Assembly: GCF_028680575.1 (NCBI RefSeq)
Contig: NZ_JAPCKI010000005.1
Coordinates: forward strand, 62,001 to 126,000
DNA from: Acidovorax benzenivorans
GTDB taxonomy: Bacteria > Pseudomonadota > Gammaproteobacteria > Burkholderiales > Burkholderiaceae_C
DNA length: 64,000 nucleotides
Direction: 5' to 3'
Shown: positions 1 through 8,643 of the stretch, piece after piece
Position numbering within the stretch: position 1 is the stretch's first letter
Layout: every line of letters starts with the position of its first letter
Notes under the pieces: model-generated
The model's database searches: none
Told to the model about the DNA's origin: nothing
Seen by the model: only the letters and a program-made list of their open reading frames with translations
Made by a program: the position numbers and the translations under genes

Positions 1-7
1 GTAAGGG

Positions 8-1066
8 CTATCGGCCCGCTGCGGTCGCTGAGCGCCGCAGCGACAGCCTTTCCCGCACTTCTTCGTAACGCGGGGGAGTGCAGCCCGCCCGCTCCACACA
101 GTGGCTGGCGCTGGCCAGCGCATGGTGCAGCACGGCGCGCAACCGGGCTTCCGTGACGGGCGCAGTCAGGCCACCTGTGCGCAGAGCCAACGTTTCTTCA
201 CCACGCTCGGGCCCTGCCAGCAAGCCGGTGATCAAGCCCGCCAAAAAACAATCGCCCGCACCCACCGTGTCCACCACCGTGATCGGCGCCTCCTCGCGCG
301 CATGCACGGCCAGCCCGTCGCGCTGCAGCAGCCAGGCACCATCCGGCCCCAGCGTGAGGGCTAGCCATTGCGGCTGCGTCTGTTGTTGCAAATAGTGGGC
401 GCGCTCCAGGGCATTGGCGCCCGGAATGCCCAGCGCCTCCAGGTCATCGTCGCTCACCTTGATGAGGTGGGCGTGCTGCAGGGCGGCCATCACATTGGCG
501 CGGTAGGCGTCGGCATCGTCCACGGCTGACAGGCGCAGGTTGGCATCCACCACCACCATGCGGCCCGCTGCGCGCTGTGCCGCCAGCCAGGGTTGGTAGA
601 TGGCGGCGTCCTGCGCCATCAGCGCCAGGCAGCCCGTGGCCACCACCTGCAGGTGGGGCTGGGCCGCGCACGCGGCAATGAGCGCATCGGCCGTCACCTG
701 GCGGTCGGCCACGCCGTCGCGGTAGAAGCTGTAGCTGGCTTTGCCCTCGGCATCCAGCGCGGCCAGCGCCAGCGCGCTGGGCTCACGCACAGGCGTGGGG
801 GAGGCCAGGGCCACGCCCGCATCGTGCAGGCCGCGCGCCAGTTGTCGCCCCAGCAGGTCGCCCGACAGCGGGTTGAGGTACAGCGTGCCCACGCCCTGCA
901 GGCCCAGCGCGCGCGTGAGGTTGTAGACCGCGCCGCCCGCGCAGGGCTTGAGTCGGCCATCGGGCTCTTCGATCAGGTCAAACAGGGCCTCGCCCGCCGT
1001 GGCCACACGCAGCGGCGGTGCCGTGTGGGCGTGGCTGGAGTTGGCGGATTGGATAGGGAAAACCAT
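8..1066 (-). CDS. PfkB-family sugar kinase, probable fructokinase
   Basis: A 352-residue ribokinase/PfkB-family kinase, predicted to phosphorylate an imported sugar with ATP in the cytoplasm. The family signature DTVGAGD is at residues 266-272, its last Asp being the expected catalytic base, and an N-terminal substrate segment with GGAVYN is near residue 44. The open frame continues upstream, but the extension lacks family similarity. I chose the ATG at 1066 because the protein begins there as the family does and the divergent promoter lies just upstream. It faces a fructose-type ABC importer and a ROK regulator, as in the rhizobial frc locus, so fructose is the best guess for the substrate. 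Ribose or another ketose is possible. Only the family is certain from sequence. Confidence 0.88.
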   Translation of the reverse strand: MVFPIQSANSSHAHTAPPLRVATAGEALFDLIEEPDGRLKPCAGGAVYNLTRALGLQGVGTLYLNPLSGDLLGRQLARGLHDAGVALASPTPVREPSALALAALDAEGKASYSFYRDGVADRQVTADALIAACAAQPHLQVVATGCLALMAQDAAIYQPWLAAQRAAGRMVVVDANLRLSAVDDADAYRANVMAALQHAHLIKVSDDDLEALGIPGANALERAHYLQQQTQPQWLALTLGPDGAWLLQRDGLAVHAREEAPITVVDTVGAGDCFLAGLITGLLAGPERGEETLALRTGGLTAPVTEARLRAVLHHALASASHCVERAGCTPPRYEEVRERLSLRRSATAAGR

Positions 1067-1090
1067 AAGTAAATCCACTTGATTTATTAA
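1066..1090. promoter_or_regulatory. Inverted-repeat operator between the kinase and the sugar transporter
   Basis: The half-sites TAAGTAAATC and GATTTATTAA form an imperfect palindrome with a 5-base spacer. It overlaps the kinase start and the -35 region proposed for the transporter. Position and symmetry suggest the binding site of the ROK regulator encoded at 4615-5856. This is inference; no binding site is known here. Confidence 0.5.
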
Positions 1091-1129
1091 CTTGTCGGCC
1101 ACTATAGTTCGATCCCATCCACCCGACAA
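1079..1129. promoter_or_regulatory. Bidirectional promoter with a shared palindromic -10
   Basis: Rightward, TTGATT (1079-1084) precedes TATAGT (1103-1108) by 18 bases. Leftward, TTGTCG (complement of 1124-1129) precedes TATAGT (complement of 1101-1106) by 17 bases. The -10 boxes overlap in the self-complementary ACTATAGT, so the two units would compete for or share polymerase access. The hexamers fit the sigma70 pattern only in part. Confidence 0.45.
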
Positions 1130-1202
1130 GAGTGGTTCACCTGCCAGCCGCGCAGCACGGGGCCGACAGGAATCTGCCATCCCAAAACCCGGAGACAACG
1201 CC

Positions 1203-2216
1203 ATGCAACGCACCCCCGCCTTCGCGCTTTCTGCCCTTGCCCTCACCGGCGCCCTTGCCGGTGGCCTGGCCCAGGCACAGACGTCCGAGCCCGTGATCGG
1301 CCTCATCACCAAGACCGAGACCAACCCCTTCTTCGTGAAGATGAAAGAAGGCGCCACGGCCGAGGCCAAGAAGCTCGGCGCCAAGCTGGTGTCTGCTGCT
1401 GGTAAGACCGATGGCGACAACGCGGGCCAGGTCACGGCCATGGAAAACCTGATGGCCGCAGGCGCCAAGACCATCCTCATCACCCCCAGTGATGCCAAGG
1501 CCATCGTCCCCGCCATCAAGAAGGCCCAGGCCAAGGGCGTGATGGTGATTGCGCTGGACAGCCCTACCGAGCCCGTGGACGCCACCGACGCCCTGTTTGC
1601 CACCGACAACTACAAGGCGGGCGAGCTGATCGGCCAGTACGCCAAGGCCGCCGCTGCGGGCAAGAAGCCCGTGATCGCCACGCTGGACCTGTTCCCCGGC
1701 CATCCGGTCGGCGCGCAGCGGCACAACGGTTTTCTGAAAGGCTTTGGTTTGCAGGCGAATGACGCCAAGAGCAACGAGCTGTCACGCCCCGCCGAAGTGG
1801 TCTGCATGGCCGACAGCTTTGGCGACCGCGCCAAGGGCCAGACCGGCATGGAAAACTGCCTGCAGAAGAACCCCGACATCAACATCGTCTACACCATCAA
1901 CGAGCCCGCCGCCGCCGGTGCCTACAACGCGCTCAAGGCCGCTGGCAAGGAGAAGAATGTGCTCATCGTCTCGGTAGACGGTGGCTGCGCGGGCATTGCC
2001 GACGTGGGCAAGGGCGTGATCGCCGCCACCAGCCAGCAGTACCCGCTGCGCATGGCGGCCATGGGCGTGGCAGCCGGCGTGGAATACGCCAAGACCGGCA
2101 AGAAGGTCAGCGGCTACACCGACACCGGCGTGACGCTGATCGCTGCCAAGCCCATGGCCGGCGTGGACAGCAAGGATGTGAAGACTGGCACCGACCTGTG
2201 CTGGGGCGCCAAGTAA
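1203..2216 (+). CDS. Sugar ABC transporter substrate-binding protein (FrcB-like)
   Basis: A 337-residue periplasmic binding protein of the ribose/fructose family (peripla_BP_4). Residues 1-25 form a Sec signal peptide ending in AQAQ, and the mature start GLITKTETNPFF is typical of FrcB/RbsB-like proteins. The ATG at 1203 follows a GGAGA ribosome site, and a longer frame upstream is not needed. It would capture a ketose for the permease and ATPase that follow. The gap to the permease holds a long inverted repeat that may let this protein be made in excess. Fructose is inferred from the kinase and the frc-like order; the fold is clear but the ligand is not. Confidence 0.9.
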   Translation: MQRTPAFALSALALTGALAGGLAQAQTSEPVIGLITKTETNPFFVKMKEGATAEAKKLGAKLVSAAGKTDGDNAGQVTAMENLMAAGAKTILITPSDAKAIVPAIKKAQAKGVMVIALDSPTEPVDATDALFATDNYKAGELIGQYAKAAAAGKKPVIATLDLFPGHPVGAQRHNGFLKGFGLQANDAKSNELSRPAEVVCMADSFGDRAKGQTGMENCLQKNPDINIVYTINEPAAAGAYNALKAAGKEKNVLIVSVDGGCAGIADVGKGVIAATSQQYPLRMAAMGVAAGVEYAKTGKKVSGYTDTGVTLIAAKPMAGVDSKDVKTGTDLCWGAK

Positions 2217-2327
2217 GAGCCGTTCGAAAAACTCTTCTGGCGTCGTTGCTGCGTCTTGTCGTACGACCGTACTGCCTGCGACGCAGCGCCTAGCCAGAAC
2301 CGCTTCGCTGAGTTTTGCAATCGGCTC
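2217..2327. repeat. Long imperfect inverted repeat between binding-protein and permease genes
   Basis: The outer arms GAGCCG...AAAACTC (2217-2237) and GAGTTTTGCAATCGGCTC (2310-2327) are complementary. So are the inner arms TTCTGGC...GCTGCGTC and GACGCAGCGCC...CCAGAA. The centre holds TCGTACGA. The roughly 110-base element would fold into a long hairpin in the mRNA immediately after the binding-protein stop codon. It may be a mobile REP/MITE-like element that now acts as an mRNA stabiliser or attenuator. Confidence 0.75.
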
Positions 2328-2381
2328 CCAACCGTCAACTGCTTTCTGAGCGCCACCTTTGTCCACCCGCACGGAGCCGCC

Positions 2382-3341
2382 ATGTCCTCGACCGCTTCCA
2401 AACTACCGCCGCTGGCTACGCTGGGGCCGTTCATCGCGCTGATCCTGGCGTGCGCCTTTTTTGCCACGCAGAGCGAGCGCTTTCTGTCGGCGCAGAACTT
2501 CGCGCTCATCCTGCAGCAGGTCATGGTGGTGGCGGTCATCGCCATTGGCCAGACGCTGGTCATCCTCACAGCGGGCATCGATTTGTCGTGTGGCATGGTG
2601 ATGGCATTGGGCGGCATCGTGATGACCAAGATGGCGGCGGACTACGGCCTTTCGGCACCCGTGGCGATTGCCTGCGGCATGGCGGTGACCATGCTGTTCG
2701 GGTTGATCAACGGCCTGCTCGTCACCAAGATCAAGCTGCCGCCCTTCATCGTCACGCTGGGCACGCTCAACATCGCGTTTGCCGCCACGCAGCTGTATTC
2801 GGGCGCGCAGACCATCACCGACATCCCCGCTGGCATGACCGCACTGGGCAATACCTTCCAGCTGGGGCAGACCGCCATCGTCTGGGGCGCGGTGCTCATG
2901 CTGGTGCTGTACCTCGTCACCTGGTTTGCGCTGCGCGAGACCGCGCCGGGCCGCCACGTGTACGCCGTGGGCAACAGCCCCGAAGCCACACGCCTTACCG
3001 GCATTGCCACCGACAAGGTGCTGCTGGGCGTGTACGTGCTGGCGGGCCTGTTCTACGGCATCGCGTCGGTGCTGTCGGTGGCGCGCACCGGGGCGGGCGA
3101 CCCCAATGCCGGGCAGACCGAAAACCTCGACGCCATCAGCGCCGTGGTGCTGGGCGGCACCAGCCTGTTTGGCGGGCGCGGCGTCATCCTGGGCACGCTC
3201 GTGGGGGCGCTGATTGTGGGCGTGTTTCGTAACGGACTCACGCTCATGGGCGTGTCGTCGGTGTACCAAATCCTGGTCACCGGCATCCTCGTGATCCTGG
3301 CCGTGGCCACCGACCAACTCTCGCGCAAAGGAGTGCGTTGA
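2382..3341 (+). CDS. Sugar ABC transporter permease (FrcC/RbsC-like)
   Basis: A 319-residue inner-membrane permease of the BPD_transp_2 family with about eight to ten hydrophobic segments. The conserved loop around residues 200-260 (GNSPEATRLTG, then GGTSLFGGRG) is typical of RbsC/FrcC. The upstream frame extends to 2256 but would run through the hairpin. The ATG at 2382 has GGAG seven bases upstream and begins like the family. Its TGA overlaps the ATG of the ATPase gene, which implies translational coupling. It forms the sugar channel with the neighbouring ATPase. Confidence 0.92.
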   Translation: MSSTASKLPPLATLGPFIALILACAFFATQSERFLSAQNFALILQQVMVVAVIAIGQTLVILTAGIDLSCGMVMALGGIVMTKMAADYGLSAPVAIACGMAVTMLFGLINGLLVTKIKLPPFIVTLGTLNIAFAATQLYSGAQTITDIPAGMTALGNTFQLGQTAIVWGAVLMLVLYLVTWFALRETAPGRHVYAVGNSPEATRLTGIATDKVLLGVYVLAGLFYGIASVLSVARTGAGDPNAGQTENLDAISAVVLGGTSLFGGRGVILGTLVGALIVGVFRNGLTLMGVSSVYQILVTGILVILAVATDQLSRKGVR

Positions 3342-4144
3342 TGACGAATTCCACTCAAACGACTGCCCCGCTGGTGATGCAGGCCAAGGGCCTGGTCAAG
3401 CGCTACGGGCAAGTCGTCGCACTCGATGGTGTCGACTTTGAACTGCGCGCGGGCGAGATCCTGGCCGTGATCGGCGACAACGGCGCGGGCAAGTCGAGCC
3501 TCATCAAGGCGCTGTCGGGTGCGACCGTGCCGGACGAAGGCGAGATCCTGCTCGACGGCCAGCGCATCCATTTCAAAAGCCCCATCGACGCGCGCAAGGC
3601 CGGCATCGAAACCGTGTACCAGGACCTGGCCGTGGCCCCCGCCATGACGATTGCCGAGAACCTGTTCCTGGGCCGCGAACTGCTGCGCCCCGGCTTGCTG
3701 GGCAGCGCGCTGCGCATGCTCGACAAGAAGAAGATGCTGGAAGAAAGCGTGGCCCGCATGGCTGAGCTGAAGGTGGGCATTCGCTCGATGACGCAGGCGG
3801 TCGAAACCCTGTCAGGCGGCCAGCGCCAGTGCGTGGCTGTGGCACGCGCCGCAGCGTTTGCCCGCCATGTCGTCATCATGGACGAGCCCACCGCCGCCCT
3901 GGGCGTGAAGGAGGGCAACATGGTGCTGGAGTTGATCCGCCGCGTGCGCGACAAGGGCCTGCCCGTCATCCTCATCAGCCACAACATGCCCCATGTGTTC
4001 GAGATTGCCGACCGCATCCACATTGCCCGCCTGGGCAAGCGCGCCGCCGTGGTCAACCCCAAAAAGATCAGCATGAGCGACACCGTGGCCGTGATGACCG
4101 GGGCCATGGCTGCGTCTGATTTGCCTGCTGAATGCCTTGCTTGA
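3341..4144 (+). CDS. Sugar ABC transporter ATP-binding protein (FrcA-like)
   Basis: A 267-residue single-domain ABC ATPase. Visible motifs are Walker A GDNGAGKS (residues 45-52), the ABC signature LSGGQRQ, Walker B VVIMDEPTAAL and the switch-region His in ISHN. RbsA-type sugar ATPases carry two fused domains of about 500 residues. A single domain is the FrcA pattern and supports fructose as the substrate class. The start overlaps the permease stop (TGATG) with AAGGAG upstream. It powers uptake at the inner face of the membrane. Confidence 0.92.
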   Translation: MTNSTQTTAPLVMQAKGLVKRYGQVVALDGVDFELRAGEILAVIGDNGAGKSSLIKALSGATVPDEGEILLDGQRIHFKSPIDARKAGIETVYQDLAVAPAMTIAENLFLGRELLRPGLLGSALRMLDKKKMLEESVARMAELKVGIRSMTQAVETLSGGQRQCVAVARAAAFARHVVIMDEPTAALGVKEGNMVLELIRRVRDKGLPVILISHNMPHVFEIADRIHIARLGKRAAVVNPKKISMSDTVAVMTGAMAASDLPAECLA

Positions 4145-4148
4145 ATCC

Positions 4149-4601
4149 ATGCTGAAAAACATTGATCCCCTGCTGACCCCCGACCTGCTCAAGGTGCTGG
4201 CCGAGATGGGCCACGACGACGCCATCGTGCTGGCCGACGCCAACTTCACCGCCATGAGCCTGGGCGCGGGCAAACCCGTGCTGCGCCTGCCCGGCATTGG
4301 CATGGCGCGCGCTGTGCAGGCCGTGGCCAGCGTGCTGCCCCTGGCGCAGGATGTGCCGCACCCCGTGGCCTACATGCAGGTGGGTGGCACCGAGGTGCCG
4401 TACCGCTCGGCCCTGCAGCGCGAGACTCTGGATGTGCTGGCGCGCGAGGGTGTGGCCAGCGAGCAGGCCGAAGGCGTGGAGCGTTTTGCGTTCTACGAAC
4501 GCGTCAAAAAGGCCTATGCCATCGTGGTGACGGGCGAACTGCAGCCCTGGGGGAACTTCCTGCTGCGCAAGGGCGTCATCGGCGACACTCTGAACGCCTG
4601 A
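4149..4601 (+). CDS. RbsD/FucU-family sugar mutarotase-like protein
   Basis: A 150-residue cytoplasmic protein of the RbsD/FucU family, whose members interconvert anomers or ring forms of imported sugars. The N-terminal segment GHDDAIVLADANF and the C-terminal TGELQPWGNFLLRKG match the FucU branch. The start lies four bases after the ATPase stop, within the same operon. A mutarotase in a fructose-type operon is not the textbook frc set. It may speed supply of the ring form the kinase prefers. The family is clear, the exact sugar is not. Confidence 0.85.
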   Translation: MLKNIDPLLTPDLLKVLAEMGHDDAIVLADANFTAMSLGAGKPVLRLPGIGMARAVQAVASVLPLAQDVPHPVAYMQVGGTEVPYRSALQRETLDVLAREGVASEQAEGVERFAFYERVKKAYAIVVTGELQPWGNFLLRKGVIGDTLNA

Positions 4602-4614
4602 CCGTTTCATCACC

Positions 4615-5856
4615 ATGCTGGACACCGACGCATCCCTACCCGCCGTTGACAACACTGCCGCCAGCCCCGCGCTGCTGCGCCAGCGCGGCTCCAACCACGT
4701 GGGGCTGCGCCAGTTCAATGAACGTGTGGTGCTGCAGGCGCTGCGCACCCACGGCAGCCTGGCCAAGGCCGAGATGGCGCGCGTCACCGGCCTCACGGCC
4801 CAGACCATCGGCCTCATCACCGCGCGGCTCGATGAAGACCAACTGCTGCGCCGCGAAGCGCCTGTGCGCGGCCGTGTGGGCCAGCCCTCGGTGCCGATTG
4901 GCCTGAACCCCGACGGCGCGTTTGCCATCGGCATCAAGATCGGCCGCCGCAGCGCCGACTGGCTGCTGGTGGACTTCACCGGCCATGTGCGCGAGCGCAT
5001 CGTGCTCGACTACGCCTTTCCTGACATCGACGTGCTGCTGCCCGCCATCCGCACACACCTGAACCAGCTGCTCGACGGCCTGGGCCCGCTGCGCTCGCGC
5101 GTGGTGGGCGTGGGCGTGGCAGCGCCGTTCCAGCTCGGCGGCTGGCACCGCATGCTGGGGCTGACCGAAGCGCAGTCCGAAGCCTGGAACAACATCGACC
5201 TGGCCGAGCAGGTGCAGCAGATGACCGAGCTGCCCGTGAGCTTTGCCAAAGACACCTCCGCAGCCTGCGTGGCCGAGCTGCTGCAGGGGCGCGGGCGCGA
5301 CATCCCCAGCTTTTTGTACCTGTTCATGGACACCTTTGTGGGCGGCGGGCTGGTCATCAATTCACACCTGCACCGGGGCCTGCATGGCAACGCAGGCGCG
5401 GTGGCCTCGCTGCCGTTGGCACCGGCCCAGCCGGGCCAGGCCCCTGCGCAGCTCATCAGCCAGGCATCCCTGTGGGAGCTGGAGCAGCGCTTTCGCGAAC
5501 ATGGCCTGGACCCCATGGCCGCCTACGACAAGCGCGTGCTGCAAGCCCCGTGGCTGGAACACAGCCGGGGCTGGATCGCGCGTGCGGCTGCGGGCCTGGC
5601 GCACTGCATTGTCTCGGCCACGGCGTTCCTGGACCTGGACGCCGTGGTGGTCGATGGCGCCGCCGCCCCCGAGCTACTGCAGGCCCTGTGCGAAGGCGCC
5701 CGCCACGCGCTCGCCGACTACAACTGGGAAGGCCTGCACCAGCCGCCCCGGCTGGAGCTGGGCACCATGGGCTCGGACGCACGGGCGCTGGGCGGGGCGC
5801 TGCTGCCGCTGCATGCGTGTTTTGCGCCGGATACGGACATCTTTCTCAAGGCTTGA
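4615..5856 (+). CDS. ROK-family transcriptional regulator of the sugar operon
   Basis: A 413-residue repressor-type ROK protein. An N-terminal winged helix-turn-helix lies at about residues 38-75 (a MARVTGLTAQTIGLITARL-like helix pair), followed by the ROK sugar-sensing domain. It starts 13 bases after the RbsD/FucU gene and closes the operon. The likely target is the palindrome at 1066-1090, with the sugar or its phosphate as inducer. In the rhizobial frc locus a ROK protein plays the same part. Local regulation is inferred from linkage. Confidence 0.88.
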   Translation: MLDTDASLPAVDNTAASPALLRQRGSNHVGLRQFNERVVLQALRTHGSLAKAEMARVTGLTAQTIGLITARLDEDQLLRREAPVRGRVGQPSVPIGLNPDGAFAIGIKIGRRSADWLLVDFTGHVRERIVLDYAFPDIDVLLPAIRTHLNQLLDGLGPLRSRVVGVGVAAPFQLGGWHRMLGLTEAQSEAWNNIDLAEQVQQMTELPVSFAKDTSAACVAELLQGRGRDIPSFLYLFMDTFVGGGLVINSHLHRGLHGNAGAVASLPLAPAQPGQAPAQLISQASLWELEQRFREHGLDPMAAYDKRVLQAPWLEHSRGWIARAAAGLAHCIVSATAFLDLDAVVVDGAAAPELLQALCEGARHALADYNWEGLHQPPRLELGTMGSDARALGGALLPLHACFAPDTDIFLKA

Positions 5857-5873
5857 GAAGGGCGTGAGATGGC

Positions 5874-5942
5874 GTGTTTGCTATTAAAAATATAGCTATT
5901 GACGCATATCCATCAGGCGCCAGGCCGGAGTTTTATTCAAAC
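5874..5942 (+). repeat. Dispersed palindromic repeat, copy 1
   Basis: Begins with TTTGCTATTAAAAATATAGC and ends near GGAGTTTTATTCAAA. It shares this layout (GCTAT...ATAGC, then a GCGC palindrome, then a T-rich end) with copies near 13576, 23866, 27594, 29878, 32134, 32463, 37403 and 51024. It lies in the gap after the ROK gene. Confidence 0.6.
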
Positions 5943-5966
5943 ATGCTTTGCGCATAGCAGGGTTAC

Positions 5967-6003
5967 GGTAAGCGGATCGCCTCAATGCGAGGCGGCCGTT
6001 ACC
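5967..6003. terminator. Strong hairpin between convergent genes
   Basis: GGTAA pairs with TTACC, CGG with CCG, and GCCTC with GAGGC, around a short loop. There is no clear T tract, so it may be a transcript end or RNA-stabilising structure rather than a classical terminator. It separates the ROK gene from the leftward HAD gene. Confidence 0.4.
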
Positions 6004-6070
6004 CCCCGATTTGGGTAAGTCTCACCAAAGTTTCCTGGTCGAGGCCTCTTCAGAGGACGAGCCCGCTGCG

Positions 6071-6880
6071 TTACCTGCTCGCCAGAATCGCCCGAGCCAC
6101 CTCGGCAAACCCTGCGCCCCGCTCGCCCTGGGTCACATAACGCGGCAGGTGCGTGAGCTGCGGCACAAATCGCGCGATGTTGGCTACGCCCACACTGTGG
6201 GTGAAGTGCTGGAACATCGCCTGGTCATTGCCCGAGTCGCCCACAAACACCCAACGGTCCAGCTCCTGCGCCAGATTGCGGCCCAACAGCTCGCGCACGA
6301 TCCAGTTGGCGCCCTGCCATTTGTTGAAGTCACCAAAGCAGCCGTGGATGTGGATGCTGCTCACCGTGGTCTGCATGCCCGCCTGCTGCAGCACGGCCAG
6401 CACCTGCTGCACGGTGTCGGGCGTGTGGCGGGCGAACTCTGCGTAGTCAAAGGCCAAGTCCGTCTCGCGCCCTGCGCTGTCGCGGCTGAGGGCGACACCT
6501 GGCACTTCCGCAGCCACCTGGGCGGCGATCTCACGCATGCGTACCTGGTTGGCGCTGCGCGTGGCGGCGTCTTGCTGGTAGCGCTTGACCAGCGTTTGTT
6601 GCGGGCTGGAGCCCAGGGTAAATGCCACGGCACCATTCTCGGCCACCATGGCCTCGACAGGCCAGGTCGAACCGGCAGGCCCCGCCATGAAAGGCTCGCA
6701 CCAGCCAATCGGCCGCCCGGTGATGGGAATGACCACCAGGCCCGCCGCTTTCAGGTCAGCCAGCGCCTGCAGCGCATCGGGCGTGATGGCGCCCTCGGTG
6801 GTCAGGGTGTCGTCGATGTCGGTAAAAACGCCCACCAGATCGTGGCGGGCCGCAGACGGCCAGAGGTCCAAAGGCTGCAT
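6071..6880 (-). CDS. HAD-superfamily (IIB) phosphatase
   Basis: A 269-residue haloacid-dehalogenase-type hydrolase of the Cof/sucrose-phosphatase-like group. Motif I DIDDTLT is at residues 21-27 and contains the nucleophile Asp. Motif II is ITGRP, and motif IV GDSGND is near residue 214. The layout resembles mannosyl-3-phosphoglycerate or sugar-phosphate phosphatases, but the substrate cannot be read from sequence. It starts six bases after the prfC stop, so the two are probably cotranscribed. There is no signal peptide, so it acts in the cytoplasm. Confidence 0.85.
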   Translation of the reverse strand: MQPLDLWPSAARHDLVGVFTDIDDTLTTEGAITPDALQALADLKAAGLVVIPITGRPIGWCEPFMAGPAGSTWPVEAMVAENGAVAFTLGSSPQQTLVKRYQQDAATRSANQVRMREIAAQVAAEVPGVALSRDSAGRETDLAFDYAEFARHTPDTVQQVLAVLQQAGMQTTVSSIHIHGCFGDFNKWQGANWIVRELLGRNLAQELDRWVFVGDSGNDQAMFQHFTHSVGVANIARFVPQLTHLPRYVTQGERGAGFAEVARAILASR

Positions 6881-6886
6881 GCGGGT

Positions 6887-8515
6887 TCAACCCGCCTTCT
6901 GCAACGCCAACCCCGCATGCTCCCGCAGCGGATGAAAGTGGATCTTCGGAAAGCGCTCCTGCGCCAGCCGCACGTCGTAGGGCGATGTGCACAGATACGC
7001 CAGCGTGTCAGCCGCATCATGCGCTAGGCGCAGCGGATAGGCGTCGGTAAAGGCGCGCAGGTCGGCCGGGGCGTCAGCGGTGATCCAGCGCGCTCCCGTG
7101 TACTGGCAGCCTTCCAGGCGCACGTCGGCGTCGTACTCGGCCTTCAGGCGGTGTTGCACTACTTCAAACTGCAACTGGCCCACGGCGCCCAGCAGCATGT
7201 TGCCGCCAGCATCCGGCTTGAAGACCTGGATCGCGCCTTCTTCGCCCAGCTGGGCCAGGCCCTGCTGGAGCTGTTTGGTGCGCAGCGGGTTCTTGAGCAC
7301 CACGGTCATGAACATTTCGGGCGCGAAGAACGGCAGGCCCGTGAACTGCAGGTTGGCGCCGTCGGTGATGGTGTCGCCCAGTTGCACGCCGCCGTGGGTG
7401 GTAAAGCCGATGATGTCGCCCGCGTAGGCTTCTTCGACGGCCTCGCGGCGTTGCGACATGAAGGTCACCACGCTGGTGGGCCGCAGCTCCTTGGAGGTGC
7501 GCTGCACCTTGAGCTTCATGCCCGGCATGTACTTGCCCGAGGCCACGCGCACAAAGGCGATGCGGTCGCGGTGGTTGGCGTCCATGTTGGCTTGCACCTT
7601 GAACACCACGCCGGCAAAGCCTTCGTCTTCGGGCTGGATGGTTTTAACCACCGGCTGCTTGTTGACTTCGAGCGTGCTCACGCGCGGGCCGGGGGGGGGT
7701 GCCATGTCTACCAGTGCGTCCAGAACTTCCATCACCCCGAAGTTGTTCACGCCGGAGCCGAAGAACACGGGGGTGAGTTTTCCGGCCAGGAAGGCCTCGT
7801 GGTCCCACGCGGGGGAGGCGCCCACGGCCAGTTCCATGCTCTCCAGCGCGGTGTCGAACTCGGCGCCAAAGCGCGCGCGCAGTGTGGTTTCATCCGACAG
7901 AGGAATGGCCTCGAAGTCCTGCGGGCGGCGCTCGCTGCCGGACTCGAACACCGTCATGGTTTTCGTACGCAGGTTGATGATGCCGCCGAAGGCCTTGCCC
8001 TGACCTACGGGCCAGGTCATGGGGCAGCAGGGCATGCCCAGCTCGCGCTCGACCTCGTCCATGATGTCCAGCGGGTCGCGCACTTCGCGGTCCATCTTGT
8101 TCACGAAGGTGATGATCGGGGTATCGCGTTGGCGGCAGACCTCGATCAGGCGGCGGGTCTGTGCTTCCACACCGTTGGCCGCGTCGATCACCATCAGCGC
8201 GGAGTCCACGGCGGTGAGCACGCGGTAGGTGTCTTCCGAGAAGTCCTTGTGGCCGGGGGTGTCGAGCAGGTTGATCACGTGCTCGCGGTACAGCATCTGC
8301 ATGACCGATGACGCCACCGAGATGCCGCGCTGCTTCTCGATCTCCATCCAGTCGGACGTGGCATGGCGGCTGGCCTTGCGGCCCTTGACGGCGCCAGCGA
8401 TCTGGATGGCGCCCGAGAACAGCAGCAGCTTTTCGGTCAGCGTCGTTTTACCGGCGTCGGGGTGGGAAATGATGGCAAAGGTGCGGCGGCGCCGTGTTTC
8501 AGAGGCGTGGGACAC
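6887..8515 (-). CDS. prfC: Peptide chain release factor 3
   Basis: A 542-residue translational GTPase that recycles RF1 and RF2 from the ribosome after peptide release. Visible motifs are G1 SHPDAGKT (about 17-24), the switch segment around RGISVAS, G3 DTPGH and G4 NKMD, then the C-terminal domain with FMSQRREAVEEAYAGDIIG. The frame runs to 8647, but the family begins close to ETRRRRTFAIISHPD. I therefore take the GTG at 8515 as start, giving the usual length. The HAD gene follows in the same orientation. Identity is certain; the exact start is less so. Confidence 0.95.
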   Translation of the reverse strand: MSHASETRRRRTFAIISHPDAGKTTLTEKLLLFSGAIQIAGAVKGRKASRHATSDWMEIEKQRGISVASSVMQMLYREHVINLLDTPGHKDFSEDTYRVLTAVDSALMVIDAANGVEAQTRRLIEVCRQRDTPIITFVNKMDREVRDPLDIMDEVERELGMPCCPMTWPVGQGKAFGGIINLRTKTMTVFESGSERRPQDFEAIPLSDETTLRARFGAEFDTALESMELAVGASPAWDHEAFLAGKLTPVFFGSGVNNFGVMEVLDALVDMAPPPGPRVSTLEVNKQPVVKTIQPEDEGFAGVVFKVQANMDANHRDRIAFVRVASGKYMPGMKLKVQRTSKELRPTSVVTFMSQRREAVEEAYAGDIIGFTTHGGVQLGDTITDGANLQFTGLPFFAPEMFMTVVLKNPLRTKQLQQGLAQLGEEGAIQVFKPDAGGNMLLGAVGQLQFEVVQHRLKAEYDADVRLEGCQYTGARWITADAPADLRAFTDAYPLRLAHDAADTLAYLCTSPYDVRLAQERFPKIHFHPLREHAGLALQKAG

Positions 8516-8643
8516 GACGGTTCCAGAAAATAGTGGGGCAGGCCAGGTGTGAACCTGCGCAAGAATGGGGCAGCCCGCTGCGTTGCAGCGGGGCGAAGCT
8601 CGAAGGGGGATTTTAACCGGTGGCCTGAGAGCCCTGGCGGGCT

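Noticed and set aside
1067-1609. Upstream extension of the kinase frame (leftward, to 1609)
   Set aside because: It runs antisense through the promoter and binding-protein gene and has no family similarity; kept out of the annotation.
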